A stretch of DNA of 64,000 nucleotides from Actinomadura rupiterrae (GTDB taxonomy: Bacteria; Actinomycetota; Actinomycetes; Streptosporangiales; Streptosporangiaceae): positions 558,001 through 622,000 of the forward strand of contig NZ_JAMZEA010000001.1 of the NCBI RefSeq assembly GCF_024172125.1, given 5' to 3'. Made by a program: the position numbers and the translations under genes. The notes beneath the pieces were generated by a model that saw nothing but the letters and a program-made list of their open reading frames with translations, was not told the origin of the DNA and did no database searches. Shown here one piece after another: positions 1 to 7,765 of the stretch; the first letter of the stretch is position 1; each line of letters begins with the position of its first letter.

Positions 1-258
1 CGGACCGTCCAGCCGAGCGCGAACGGCATCCTGAAGCAGGTGGTCGCCGACCCGCGCCGTCCGCGGACGCTGTACGCCGCCTGGTCCGGCAACGCGCGCA
101 CCGGCGTGTGGCGCAGCGACGACGCCGGAGCCACCTGGCACGACATCAGCCGCGGCCTGGTGAGCCCGTCCACCTCGTCCCTCACCGTCAGCCCGGACGG
201 CCGCTGGCTGTTCGCAGGGACGAACTTCACCGGAGTCCAGCGCCTCCGCCTCAACTGA
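1..258 (+). CDS. C-terminal end of a BNR/Asp-box repeat (sialidase-like beta-propeller) protein, partial
   Basis: The reading frame is open from base 1 and ends with TGA at 256-258, so the start lies outside the window. The visible 85 residues carry an Asp-box-like turn (RSDDAGATWHD), typical of BNR/VPS10-type propeller blades, followed by a strand pattern (SSLTVSPDGRWLFAGT) that repeats such a blade. Proteins with this fold are usually secreted or cell-surface, but catalytic residues cannot be judged from the fragment. A strong hairpin terminator follows 20 nt after the stop. Confidence 0.75.
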   Translation, partial: RTVQPSANGILKQVVADPRRPRTLYAAWSGNARTGVWRSDDAGATWHDISRGLVSPSTSSLTVSPDGRWLFAGTNFTGVQRLRLN

Positions 259-278
259 CCGACGCGCCGGAACGCGAG

Positions 279-310
279 AGGCCCTCGCCACCTTTCGGTG
301 GCGAGGGCCT
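279..310 (+). terminator. Rho-independent-type hairpin after the BNR gene
   Basis: A perfect 14-bp inverted repeat (AGGCCCTCGCCACC / GGTGGCGAGGGCCT) with a 4-nt TTTC loop, 20 nt after the stop codon. It is followed by TGGTTTG rather than a clean T-run, as is common for actinobacterial terminators. Confidence 0.85.
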
Positions 311-387
311 TGGTTTGCCGCGACAGCGTCCCGCTCTCCCAGGCCTCGGCCGCCGCCTGGTCACGGACGTCACCGCTGACGCGCCTT

Positions 388-441
388 CTCCTCGTCCTCG
401 GCCGCCTCCTCGTCCTCGGCCGCCTCCTCGTCCTCGGCCGC
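388..441 (+). repeat. Three exact tandem copies of an 18-bp unit
   Basis: CTCCTCGTCCTCGGCCGC is repeated exactly three times. Read on the minus strand it would encode an acidic AAEDEE repeat at the end of an 82-codon frame (370-618), but the rest of that frame lies over the IS630 relic and looks non-coding. Confidence 0.85.
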
Positions 442-465
442 GCGCCGCGTGGCCATTTGGCTATG

Positions 466-580
466 CGGGTGAGTCGGCGGTGGCATCCACCACGCCCGAA
501 ACGGTCCGGCGGTTCGTAGCTGACCACCGGGAGTGCACCTGTGGTTCTCGGCCGGAGATCGGACTGTCAGGCCCCGTCGT
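466..580 (+). pseudogene. Short IS630-family transposase relic
   Basis: Conceptual translation across frames gives IHHAR, TVRRFVADH and VHLWFSA in order. These match, piece by piece, the block TVRRFVADHPGVHLWFGA of the longer IS630 relic at 10978-11690 on the other strand. The pieces are in three frames, so at least two indels have occurred. No start, termini or remainder of the transposase is visible. It is a fossil of an element related to the second copy. Confidence 0.6.
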
Positions 581-1037
581 CGGCGGGAGCAAGGCGCCCG
601 ATCGTCTGCTCGCTCCACGCCCGGATGGCGTCGGCCTGCTGCGCGGTGAGCGTGTCGAAGAAGTGGCGGCGGATGTTGCCCGCGTGCCCCGTGATGGCGC
701 TTTGCACCGCGCTGCGTCCCTGGGCGGTCAGCCGAAGACCGGTGCGCCGCCCGCTGGCACCGCTTTCGGTCCGTGTCACGAAAGCGCGCCTCTCCACGCG
801 GGTCAACTGATGCGAGACCCTGCTCTTCTCCCAGCCGAGCGATTTGGAGAGCTCACCGACACGCAGCTCTCGCCCGTCCGCACGCCACAACGTCACCAGC
901 ACGCTGAACTCGGCCTTGGAGATACCGAAGTCCCGCTGGAGGGCACGGTCGAGTTCGCGGGCGAGCAGTTGCTGCGCGCGCGTCCAAGAGCTCCAGAACT
1001 CCCACTCGTCGGGCTCCAGATCGCGGAGGTCGGTCAT
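567..1037 (-). CDS. MarR-family transcriptional regulator
   Basis: A 156-residue winged-helix protein of usual MarR length. The N-terminal helix (EWEFWSSWTRAQQLLARELDRAL) is for dimerisation. The recognition region holds LRVGELSKSLGWEKSRVSHQ and the wing holds RRTGLRLTAQGR. MarR proteins bind palindromes as dimers and usually release DNA when a small ligand binds. The gene is divergent from an amidohydrolase, and an 18-bp perfect inverted repeat lies between the two starts, so it most likely represses both itself and the hydrolase. The ligand is unknown and is perhaps the hydrolase substrate (inference). Confidence 0.9.
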   Translation of the reverse strand: MTDLRDLEPDEWEFWSSWTRAQQLLARELDRALQRDFGISKAEFSVLVTLWRADGRELRVGELSKSLGWEKSRVSHQLTRVERRAFVTRTESGASGRRTGLRLTAQGRSAVQSAITGHAGNIRRHFFDTLTAQQADAIRAWSEQTIGRLAPADDGA

Positions 1038-1066
1038 GGCGACGATGCTACCTGCCGACCCGCCGC

Positions 1067-1107
1067 AGTTGACGCATCAACTCTCCGCTAGAGTTGATGC
1101 GTCAACT
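1067..1107. promoter_or_regulatory. Palindromic MarR operator between divergent genes
   Basis: AGTTGACGCATCAACTCT (1067-1084) and its exact reverse complement (1090-1107) are separated by 5 nt. Each arm contains an inner TTGA..TCAA near-palindrome, so the site can be read as two stacked MarR half-site pairs. It lies 30 nt upstream of the regulator start and 26 nt upstream of the amidohydrolase start, where it could block both promoters. Confidence 0.8.
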
Positions 1108-1132
1108 CTACGTGAGAGGACGGACTCATCCG

Positions 1133-2428
1133 ATGAGGACACTGATACGCGGCGGCATGGTGATCAGCATGGACCCGGCCGTCGGTGACCTTCCGCGAGG
1201 CGACCTGCTCATCGAGGACGGCCGGATCGTCGAGGTGGCCGCCACCGTCGCCGCGGCCGACGCGCAGATCGTGGACGCCCACGGCAAGATCGTGGCGCCG
1301 GGGTTCGTGGACACCCACCGGCACACCTGGCAGACCGCGTTCCGCGGCATCGGCGCCGACTGGACCTTCGGCGAGTACGGCGCCGCCATGCACGGCACGC
1401 TGCGCCCGCACTACCGGCCCGAGGACGTGTACGTGGGCAACCTGGTGGGCCGGCTCGAGGCGCTGAGTTCGGGCGTCACGACCATGCTCGACTGGTTCCA
1501 CTGCTCCGACCGCCCCGAGAACGCCGATGCCGCGATCCAGGCCCTGAACGACGCGCCCGGCCACTCGGTGTTCTGCTACGGCGCGGGCGTCACCAACGAA
1601 CCGATCGCCGCCGAGGTCAGACGCGTACGCTCGCGACTGCCCGGCGACGACATGGCGCTCGGCCTACGCGGCCCGCAGCGCACCTCGATGGACACCACGG
1701 CCGCCGATGTCACGCTGGCCCGGGACCTCGACCTGCGGGTGAGCGTGCACGTGCATGCCGCCACCGGTTGGCCCGGCGGCGACCGTCCCGTGGCGGCGAT
1801 GCGGGACCGCGGACTCCTGGACGACCGCACGACGTTCGTGCACGGCAACGGTCTTTCCGACGATCAGGTGGCCATGCTGGCCGATGCGGGCTGCTCGGTG
1901 TCGATCAGCCCTGACGTCGAGCTGAAGATGGGCTTCGGCTGGCCCGAGACCGGTCGCATGCTGGCCGCGGGAATCCGCCCGTCGCTGTCGGTGGACGATT
2001 GCCCGTCCGCCGGCGGCGACATGTTCGCCGCCATGCGCACGGCGTTCGCCGCCCAACGCGGCCTGGACGGCGGCCTGACGGCACGGGACGTCCTCGGATT
2101 CGCCACGGTGGACGGCGCCCGCGCCTGCGGACGCGGTTCCCGGACGGGCAGCCTCACCCCCGGCAAAGACGCCGACCTCCTCCTCCTGGACGCCGAAGAC
2201 CTCACGGTCTTCCCGGTCTCTGATCCCATCGGCACCCTCGTCTCCGCCGCGCATCCCGGGCTGGTGGACAGCGTCTTCGTCGCCGGTCGGCCGGTCAAAC
2301 GACACGGCCGACTGGTCGGCGTCGACCTGCAGACACTGCGCACGCGCCTGCTGCAGTCCCGCACCCGGATCGCCGAGGCTTCAGGCATGACGCTGGATCA
2401 GTTCTCGCAATCAGGAGCGAGCACCTGA
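1133..2428 (+). CDS. Amidohydrolase-superfamily protein (AtzA/TrzN/SsnA-like deaminase or chlorohydrolase)
   Basis: 431 residues starting at ATG 1133, preceded by GAGAGGA. An upstream ATG at 1094 lies in the operator and has no ribosome site. The fold signatures are an N-terminal beta strand with DLLIEDGRIVEV, a metal-binding HxH in VDTHRHTWQ near residue 60, further ligands in SVHVHAAT and FVHGNGLS, and a C-terminal Asp in SVDDCPS. The KDADLLLLD segment closes the small beta-sandwich. The family hydrolyses C-N or C-Cl bonds on heterocycles such as s-triazines, guanine analogues and cytosine. The substrate cannot be assigned. Divergent from and probably controlled by the MarR regulator. Confidence 0.85.
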   Translation: MRTLIRGGMVISMDPAVGDLPRGDLLIEDGRIVEVAATVAAADAQIVDAHGKIVAPGFVDTHRHTWQTAFRGIGADWTFGEYGAAMHGTLRPHYRPEDVYVGNLVGRLEALSSGVTTMLDWFHCSDRPENADAAIQALNDAPGHSVFCYGAGVTNEPIAAEVRRVRSRLPGDDMALGLRGPQRTSMDTTAADVTLARDLDLRVSVHVHAATGWPGGDRPVAAMRDRGLLDDRTTFVHGNGLSDDQVAMLADAGCSVSISPDVELKMGFGWPETGRMLAAGIRPSLSVDDCPSAGGDMFAAMRTAFAAQRGLDGGLTARDVLGFATVDGARACGRGSRTGSLTPGKDADLLLLDAEDLTVFPVSDPIGTLVSAAHPGLVDSVFVAGRPVKRHGRLVGVDLQTLRTRLLQSRTRIAEASGMTLDQFSQSGAST

Positions 2429-2529
2429 GCTCCCCAGGCGAGAACGCCACCGCCACCCGCCCTTGACGCATCCCGAACGCGACAAGGAGCTGCTCGGACG
2501 GGTTTGCAGCAGCCGACCCGCCCGGCAGG

Positions 2530-2850
2530 TCAGCGGGTCAGGCTTCGCAGGGTTTCAGTGAAGCCCTTGCGGGTGGCCGCCGCGAAGCCGATGTAGAGGC
2601 GGTTGACCAGCGGCACGAGCCAGCGGGCCCGGGTGGCGACGTTGTACACGTGGTAGGTCACCTGGGTGCCCTGTTCGCAGGGGAGGAGGGTGTATTCGCC
2701 CCGGTACCACCACGCGCCCTCGAAGGCGAGGGTGGCGCCGTCGCCGGAAAGCTTGACGTGAGGTCCCGACAGCAGGTCGATGAGCCGGTGCCGGACCTGG
2801 GACGGTGGCAGCGACACGATTCCTGTCGCTTGCGCCAGCGGCCGCCTCAC
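2530..2850 (-). CDS. SRPBCC/polyketide-cyclase-like small protein
   Basis: 106 residues with the alternating strand pattern and C-terminal helix of START/SRPBCC folds: ATLAFEGAWWYRGEYTLLP, then VTYHVYNVA, then a helix ending GFTETLRSLTR. It lacks the usual first strand, so it is a short member. Its ATG overlaps the stop of the SnoaL-like gene by four bases (2847-2850), so translation is probably coupled. Third gene of the PadR operon. Role unknown; such folds bind hydrophobic ligands. Confidence 0.65.
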   Translation of the reverse strand: MRRPLAQATGIVSLPPSQVRHRLIDLLSGPHVKLSGDGATLAFEGAWWYRGEYTLLPCEQGTQVTYHVYNVATRARWLVPLVNRLYIGFAAATRKGFTETLRSLTR

Positions 2851-3242
2851 GACGGTGCTCCAGGGACCGCGGCGACGCGGGTGTTCTGGAATGAGGCGAA
2901 TCGCCAGCGTCCGCCGTCGCGTACCGCGGTGAGGGTGATGACCGACGCCTGCGTCACATCGCCGGACGGGTGACCGCCCGCCATGATGGCGGCGACGTCC
3001 GGACGCAGGAAGCGGATCTTCGGCGGAGTCTCGCCCCAGGAGAGCCGCGATCCCTTGAGCGGCCCTTCGAACAGGGCGCGGTGTCCTGCCTCGATCGCCG
3101 CCCGCCCGGCCATGTTCTGGCCGAAGAAGGTGATGTAGTCGGCGTCCTGGGCGAACAGGTCGGCATAGCCGGTCGCGTCTCCGGCGTTCCAGGCGGCGAC
3201 GAGCGCGCCGAGCAGTTGGTGGATCGGTGCCGCTTCCGTCAT
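2847..3242 (-). CDS. SnoaL/DUF4440-like (SgcJ/EcaC family) protein
   Basis: 131 residues. The N-terminal helix contains LGALVAAWNAGDATGYADLF, then the strand DADYITFFGQ, a helix GRAAIEAGHRALFEG, and three strands ending GGRWRFASFQNTR: the cone-shaped NTF2 fold. Members act as small cyclases, isomerases or binding proteins. The start at 3242 overlaps the PadR stop as ATGA (3239-3242), making a coupled PadR-SnoaL-SRPBCC operon. Confidence 0.85.
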   Translation of the reverse strand: MTEAAPIHQLLGALVAAWNAGDATGYADLFAQDADYITFFGQNMAGRAAIEAGHRALFEGPLKGSRLSWGETPPKIRFLRPDVAAIMAGGHPSGDVTQASVITLTAVRDGGRWRFASFQNTRVAAVPGAPS

Positions 3243-3847
3243 GACTCTCCCTCTTCCCTTCGCGACTCGCGCTCTTCCCCCAGGACGGTTTCGTCGAGGA
3301 GGCCGGACCAGTCCAGCCGTCCCGAGCGCAGGTCGGCCAGCACGCCCCGCAGCCAGGCCAGTTCCGCGGCGTGCAGCGCCCGCGCGTACTCGGTCTCCAG
3401 CACCAGGAGCCGCGGCAGATCCAGGTCCGCCAGAGCGGTCTCGGCGGCCGAAACGGTCCCCTCCAGCGCGGCGGCCCGGGTCTGCAAGCACCGTTCGGCC
3501 TCGCGCTTGTCCAGCACTCCGATCAGCGACAGCGCGGCGTACATCACCGTGGTGTCGTGGTCGGGGCGCTCGAGCATGCGCCGCAGCCGATGTGCCAGCT
3601 CCGCCCGCCCCTCGGCGGTGATGGCGTACACGGTCCGCTCCGGCGCCCGGCCCTCCCGGCTCGTCCCGGACGGCTCGATGAAGCCGGCGCGCGCCAGCCG
3701 GTCCACCGCGTGGTACAGGCTGCGCGGCAGCCCGGCGATGAAGTCCTTGTGCGTGTCGATGATGAATCTGTGCAGCTCGTACGGGTGACGTGCGCGCTGC
3801 GCCAGCAGCGCCAGGGCCGTCGTCCCGGTCACATCCCATCGTGCCAC
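3239..3847 (-). CDS. PadR-family transcriptional regulator
   Basis: 202 residues from GTG 3847, with GGAGG five bases upstream. The winged helix (TTALALLAQRARHPYELHRFI), the wing with PERTVYAITAEGR and a long C-terminal helical dimer domain place it in the AcrR-like (Vir_act_alpha_C) PadR group. PadR proteins usually repress their own operon and respond to aromatic or antibiotic ligands. It is the first gene of a three-gene overlapping operon, with a semi-palindrome in the promoter. Confidence 0.9.
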   Translation of the reverse strand: MARWDVTGTTALALLAQRARHPYELHRFIIDTHKDFIAGLPRSLYHAVDRLARAGFIEPSGTSREGRAPERTVYAITAEGRAELAHRLRRMLERPDHDTTVMYAALSLIGVLDKREAERCLQTRAAALEGTVSAAETALADLDLPRLLVLETEYARALHAAELAWLRGVLADLRSGRLDWSGLLDETVLGEERESRREEGES

Positions 3848-3864
3848 TGAAGCCTCCAGCCTAT

Positions 3865-3890
3865 TGCAGTACGCACTATAGCACTCTGCA
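3865..3890. promoter_or_regulatory. Probable PadR operator
   Basis: An imperfect palindrome bounded by TGCAG and CTGCA, centred on TATA, with repeated AGTGC steps. It lies just upstream of the PadR ribosome site, where autorepression would be expected. Confidence 0.5.
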
Positions 3891-4014
3891 CTACCAGGCC
3901 ACGGTCCGGCCTTTGATCTAGGCCGGGCCTGGCAGCCCACTGCGCGTGGAGTACTCACGCTGGGGGCGTCGCGGCGGCCGAGCCGCTGGTCCTGGATGCG
4001 GCTGACGCCGCGTC

Positions 4015-4512
4015 TCAGGGGTCCTGCAGCACCAGGCGTTCGGCCGCGCCGACCAGGAGGTCGGCGGCCGCCTCGACCGGGAGGCCGCGTCCGGTGTGGA
4101 GCTGGTCGAAGAACTCGGACCCGGTGACGGCCCAGAGCAGGTGCGCGGCGTCGGCGGGAGTCAGCCAGGGCGAAGTGCGCCCTGATCGGCCAGGCGCTCG
4201 GCATGCCGGGCCAGACCGGCGGCGCGTTCGGCGCCCATGCGCTCGACCATGCCCCCCAGGGCCGTCGGGTCCAATGCCGCCATGGCATAGGGCACCCGCA
4301 GCACCTGGCGCTGCTCGGCGAAGACCGGAACCGCCGCGCGGATCGACTCCCGCAGGCTCCGGCGGGCGTCGGGGTCGTCGGCGGCGTCGGGCCGGCGATC
4401 GAAGCCGCCGCGCCGGCGCAGGTCGTCGGCGAGGGCGTCGAACAGCCCCGTGCCCGGGCCGAACACCAGGTAGACCGTCGAGCGCGACACCTGCGCCATG
4501 GTCGCGATCCGC
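4015..4512 (-). pseudogene. TetR-family regulator, 5'-truncated and frameshifted
   Basis: The frame from about 4512 gives ERIATMAQVSRSTVYLVFG, the second half of a TetR HTH, then a helical body ending ADQGALRPG and a stop at 4161. The expected C-terminus continues in another frame (WLTPADAAHLLWAVTGSEFF ... ERLVLQDP, stop at 4015). One base is therefore missing near 4166. The first HTH helices are absent, because the sequence turns into a LuxR relic on the opposite strand at about 4505-4515. Not expected to be functional. Confidence 0.75.
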
Positions 4513-4627
4513 TCACCCTCAGCCCCGAGACCGTCAAGACCTACGTCTCGCGCATCCTCACCAAGCTCGACCTCCGCGACCGCGTCCAGGCCGTCGTCTA
4601 CGCCTACGCAACGGCCTGGCCACCTGA
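4505..4627 (+). pseudogene. 3' end of a NarL/LuxR-type response regulator
   Basis: Plus-strand translation reads LTLSPETVKTYVSRILTKLD then LRDRVQAVVYAYA, the last two helices of a LuxR HTH. The normal ending (NGLAT, stop at 4627) is reached only after a one-base shift. Nothing upstream matches the receiver domain; the sequence becomes antisense to the truncated TetR gene at about 4505. Confidence 0.7.
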
Positions 4628-4634
4628 CGCCCGC

Positions 4635-5500
4635 TCACCCCAGGACTCGTCCGAGGAAGCCGCGCATGTAGCCCGCGACGACGTCCAGGTGGCTCTCGAG
4701 CAGGAAGTGACCGCCGTCGATCAGGTGGACTTCGGCATCGGTGGCGTCGCGAGCGAAGGCCTGCGCGCCCGCCGGCCCGAAGATCTCGTCGTTGCGGCCC
4801 CACACGGCGAGCACCGGGATCTGGCCGGTGCGCAGGATCCGGTGCAGGCGCGGGTAGAGCGGCCGGTTGTTCTGGTAGTCGCGAAACAGCGCCAGCTGGA
4901 CCTGGTCGTTGCCCGGACGTGAGACGAGCGCGACGTCGTGCTCCCAGGTGTCCGGGCTGACCACGCTCGGGTCGGGGACGCCGTGCAGGTACTGCCAGCG
5001 GATGGCGTCGAGGCCGAGCGCGGCGCGGACGCGGGCTCGGTGCGCGGGCCGGGGTCGGCGCCATAGGCCCAGACGTCGGCCCAGAACGACTCGACGAAGC
5101 CGTCCTCGTAGCCGTTGCCGTTCTGGGTGACCACGGCGGAGATCCGCTCGGGGTGCTCCAGCGCCAGCCGCCAGCCGATCGGGGCGCCGTAGTCCTGGAC
5201 GTAGAGGGCGTAGCGGTCCAGGCCGAGTCGGTCCAGCAGTCCGGCGGTGAGGTCGGCGAGGGCGTCGAAGGTGTAGGCGAACTCCTCCACGGCGGGGGCG
5301 TCGGAGAGGCCGAAGCCGAGGTGGTCGGGCGCGATGACGTGGTAGTCGCCGGCCAGCAGCGGGATGAGGTGCCGGAACATGAACGAGCTGGTCGGGTAGC
5401 CGTGCAGCAGGACGATCGCGGGCGCGTCGGCGGGGCCGGCCTCGCGGTAGAAGATCTCGTGGCCGTCGACGATGGCGGTCCGGTGGCGCACCAGGCCCAT
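4635..5500 (-). pseudogene. Alpha/beta hydrolase (haloalkane dehalogenase/epoxide hydrolase-like) with one frameshift
   Basis: The first frame gives LLHGYPTSSFMFR (oxyanion HGxP), VQDYGAPIGW (nucleophile Asp in the elbow) and the cap start WAYGADPGPRTE. The sequence then leaves frame near 5034-5040. The second frame carries RVRAALGLDAIRWQYLHG, the catalytic acid in VWGRNDEIFG and the histidine in DGGHFLLE, ending at 4635. A single missing base explains everything, so this may be a fresh mutation or a sequencing error. GAAGGAG precedes the ATG at 5500. Divergent from the CGNR regulator. Confidence 0.8.
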
Positions 5501-5521
5501 CTATAACTCCTTCGAGCGATT

Positions 5522-5588
5522 GATCCGGTTAGGGATTCGCCATGCAAGCACGCCTGAGCTAACCTGTCAAAAGACTCGATCTGGTTAG
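5522..5588. promoter_or_regulatory. Repeated GATCYGGTTAG boxes between hydrolase and CGNR gene
   Basis: GATCCGGTTAG at 5522-5532 and GATCTGGTTAG at 5578-5588, 56 bp apart, with an inverted CTAACC between them. They lie in the divergent promoter region and could be the binding sites of the CGNR protein. Inference from position and repetition only. Confidence 0.4.
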
Positions 5589-5604
5589 AGAAGGGGGGCG
5601 TGCG

Positions 5605-6084
5605 GTGGACGCGCTGCTCGACCTGCTCAACAGCAGGCCGCTGGTCAACGGCGAGGAACACGACGCGCTCGGCGATCCGGACCAGGGGCGCCGCTGGGCG
5701 CGGGAGCACGGCGGCAAGGGCACCCTGGCGGAACTGGCGCTGCTGCGGCAGGCGCGAGACCTCCTGCAGGATGTGGCGCGCGGAGCAAGCTCACCCGCCG
5801 CGCTGGCTCCGCTGCTCGAAGGCGTCCACCAGATCCCGGAGGTCACCCCGGCCGGTCTGCGCTGGACTCTCACCACTCCCCCGCAGGCCCGGCTGGCCGT
5901 CGAGATGGTCCTGGCCTGGGCTGCCCTCGAACAGGAGCTGCCCGGTCGGCTCCGCCCCTGCGCCAACCAGGAGTGCCGGCTGTTCCTGCTCGACCGCAGC
6001 CGCGCCAACCGCGCCCGCTGGTGCTCGATGGCCGTCTGCGGAAACCGCGCCAAAGCACGTCGCCACTACGAACGCACCCGCTGA
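5605..6084 (+). CDS. CGNR zinc-finger (ABATE-type) regulator
   Basis: 159 residues from GTG 5605, preceded by AAGGGGGG. The N-terminal helical domain matches ABATE-like stress regulators (LVNGEEHDALGD, TLAELALLRQARDLLQ). The C-terminal zinc knuckle reads CANQECRLFLLDRSRANRARWCSMAVCGNRAKARRHY with the CGNR signature. Members bind DNA and often sit next to a detoxifying enzyme. Divergent from a hydrolase, so it probably controls it. Confidence 0.88.
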   Translation: MDALLDLLNSRPLVNGEEHDALGDPDQGRRWAREHGGKGTLAELALLRQARDLLQDVARGASSPAALAPLLEGVHQIPEVTPAGLRWTLTTPPQARLAVEMVLAWAALEQELPGRLRPCANQECRLFLLDRSRANRARWCSMAVCGNRAKARRHYERTR

Positions 6085-6177
6085 GTCGGCGATCGCGCCT
6101 TGGACGAACGCCTCAGCACGCCCGAACCGGTAGGGACGAACTGGTGGACGGCGGATTCGTCCACGGTGCGCGGCGGC

Positions 6178-6612
6178 TCAGCCGGGCGGCAGTGTGAGCC
6201 TGACCAGGGTTCCGCCGCCGGGGGCGGGCTCGGCGCGCAGGTCGGCGTGGTGGGCCTGGGCCACCTGGGCGACGATCGCCAGGCCGAGGCCCGAGCCGGG
6301 CAGGCCGCGCGAGGCGGTGGCGCGGTAGAAGCGGTCGAAGATGAACGGCAGGTCGTCCGGGTCGATGCCGGGGCCGTGGTCGCGGACGGTCAGGGTGGTG
6401 CCGCGCAGGCGCACCTCGACCGTCCCGGCCTGCGGGCTGTACTTGGCGGCGTTGTCGAGGATGTTGGCGACGGCGCGGGTGAGGCGGGCCGGGACGCCGG
6501 ACAGAACGCATTCCGCCAGGTCGGTCTCGAAGGTGATCTCGGGCCAGTGCAGGCGCGCGGTCTCCACGCAGTGCGCGACCAGCAGGTCCAGACGCAGGGG
6601 CGGATTCCAGAA
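6178..6612 (-). pseudogene. C-terminal ATPase half of a sensor histidine kinase
   Basis: The visible part begins at RLDLLVAHCVETAR and contains the N box (DNAAKYSP), G1 box (DHGPGI), F box (FDRFYRA) and G2 box (GSGLGLAI), ending TLPPG. The sensor, membrane segments, HAMP and phospho-accepting His are absent. Upstream the frame runs into a repeat scar at 6617-6656 and then into an esterase fragment on the same strand. No response regulator is next to it. Confidence 0.8.
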
Positions 6613-6616
6613 TTTG

Positions 6617-6656
6617 TCGCCACACGGGGTCATTCGACTGTTGCGACAAGCTGGCG
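6617..6656. repeat. Repeat scar related to the 7501-7599 palindrome
   Basis: TTGTCGCCACACGGGGTCA ... CTGTTGCGACAAG has the same plan as the centre of the long palindrome at 7501-7599 (GTCGCAACACC, CACGGGGTCA, GTTGCGACC). It lies exactly at the join between the kinase fragment and the esterase fragment, which suggests recombination or excision of an element at this point. Confidence 0.55.
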
Positions 6657-7235
6657 AAGAGCTCGGAGTGGGTTCTGCTTCGCCGCCCTGTGCCGGGACG
6701 GGGCCGGGTACATCAGCAGCTGGAACAGGGGTGTGGTCGCGCCGCGGTCGCGGATCAGCAGGGCGGTGGCGGCGGCGATGCCTCCGCCGCCGCTCTGGCC
6801 GGCCAGGCCGACCCGGTCGGGGTCCAGGCCGAGCGCGGCGGCGTTGTCGCCGATCCACCGATAGGCGGTGTAGCCGTCCTCGGCCGCGCCGGGCGCGGGA
6901 GTTTCGGGAGCCAGCCGGTAGTCGACACCGGCAATGGCGCAGCCGAGTGCCGCGCACAGCGGCTTGAGCCACGACGCGTCCTGGCCGGCGAAGCCGAGCA
7001 CCTGCCCACCGCCGTGGAACCACACCAGGACCGGCACCGGGCCGGACGCGTCCTGCGGACGCAGCAGCAGGATCGGGACCTCAGAGTCCTCGGCGCGCGG
7101 CACCTGGATCTGCTGGGCGGTGACACTGGGCTCGTCGGGAATGGTGCCGGCGAGGGATGCGGCGAGCATGCGGACGGCCCGGCGGGTGGTGGGGATGTCG
7201 GTCAGGTCGAAGAGACCGTGCGGGCCGACCGGCAC
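6630..7235 (-). pseudogene. Alpha/beta hydrolase (HSL-type esterase) fragment
   Basis: Contains the HGGG oxyanion motif (VWFHGGGQVLGF), the DYRLAPETPAP block and the nucleophile elbow GQSGGGGI. It matches the hormone-sensitive-lipase family until LLMYPA near 6700, then becomes unrelated sequence over the repeat scar and stops at 6630. The catalytic Asp and His are therefore missing. The 5' side is also short: GTG at 7235 is preceded in frame by LAAALQS and a TAA. Confidence 0.75.
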
Positions 7236-7500
7236 GGACTGGAGTGCTGCGGCTAATTAGCGCGGTGCAGGACTCAGCTCAGTATGCCGCGCCCGGTCCA
7301 GGGCACGCCGGGTCACGGCCAGGACGCCCGGGACGACCAGGCGGTGCCGCATCCGCGTCCCCAGGACGGTGTCGCCGACCTGACTGACGATGCGATGGAC
7401 GCGAGCACGGGGGTCGGCGATCCACGAACACGGCGTCCACGTCAGAATCACCGGGCGGCGCCGCTACGGGTGCCCGGATCTGAGTTCAAGAACGAGCAGT
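7236..7500. other. Spacer without an assignable gene
   Basis: A 64-codon minus frame (7257-7451, starting ILTWTPCSWIADPRARVHRI) has reasonable composition but no recognised family and no clear ribosome site. It may be another gene fragment in this decayed stretch. Confidence 0.3.
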
Positions 7501-7599
7501 GGCTCCACCTACGGACTTGCGGTTCTCCAGGTGGTCGCAACACCTCACGGGGTCAGGTGTTGCGACCACCTGGAGAACCCCAAGCGCGTAGCTGGAGCC
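7501..7599. repeat. 99-bp near-perfect palindrome (MITE-like or IS-end pair)
   Basis: Inner arms 7521-7544 and 7556-7579 are perfect 24-bp inverted repeats around an 11-nt centre (TCACGGGGTCA). Outer arms 7501-7520 and 7580-7599 match at 16 of 20 positions. The arms carry TGTTGCGACCACCTGGAGAA, reminiscent of terminal repeats facing each other. No transposase is next to it. A diverged relative lies at 6617-6656. Confidence 0.8.
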
Positions 7600-7765
7600 A
7601 ACACCCCCCGTAAGGCCACCGGACCCGGTCCCCATCGCCCCACACCCAGCGCACCACGGCAAGGTCGGTGATAGCCGCGGTCCCCGCGCGCGTTGGGACT
7701 GCGGCCTGGCCTCCCGGAAGGTCGGTCGAAGGGCCACGTTGAGGGAGAAGACTTCCGCATCGGCG

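Noticed and set aside
108..1091. 327-codon plus-strand frame
   Set aside because: Antisense to the MarR gene and merged with the IS630 fossil; no ribosome site.
7257..7451. 64-codon minus-strand gene
   Set aside because: No family, no ribosome site, and surrounded by gene fragments; left as possible relic only.
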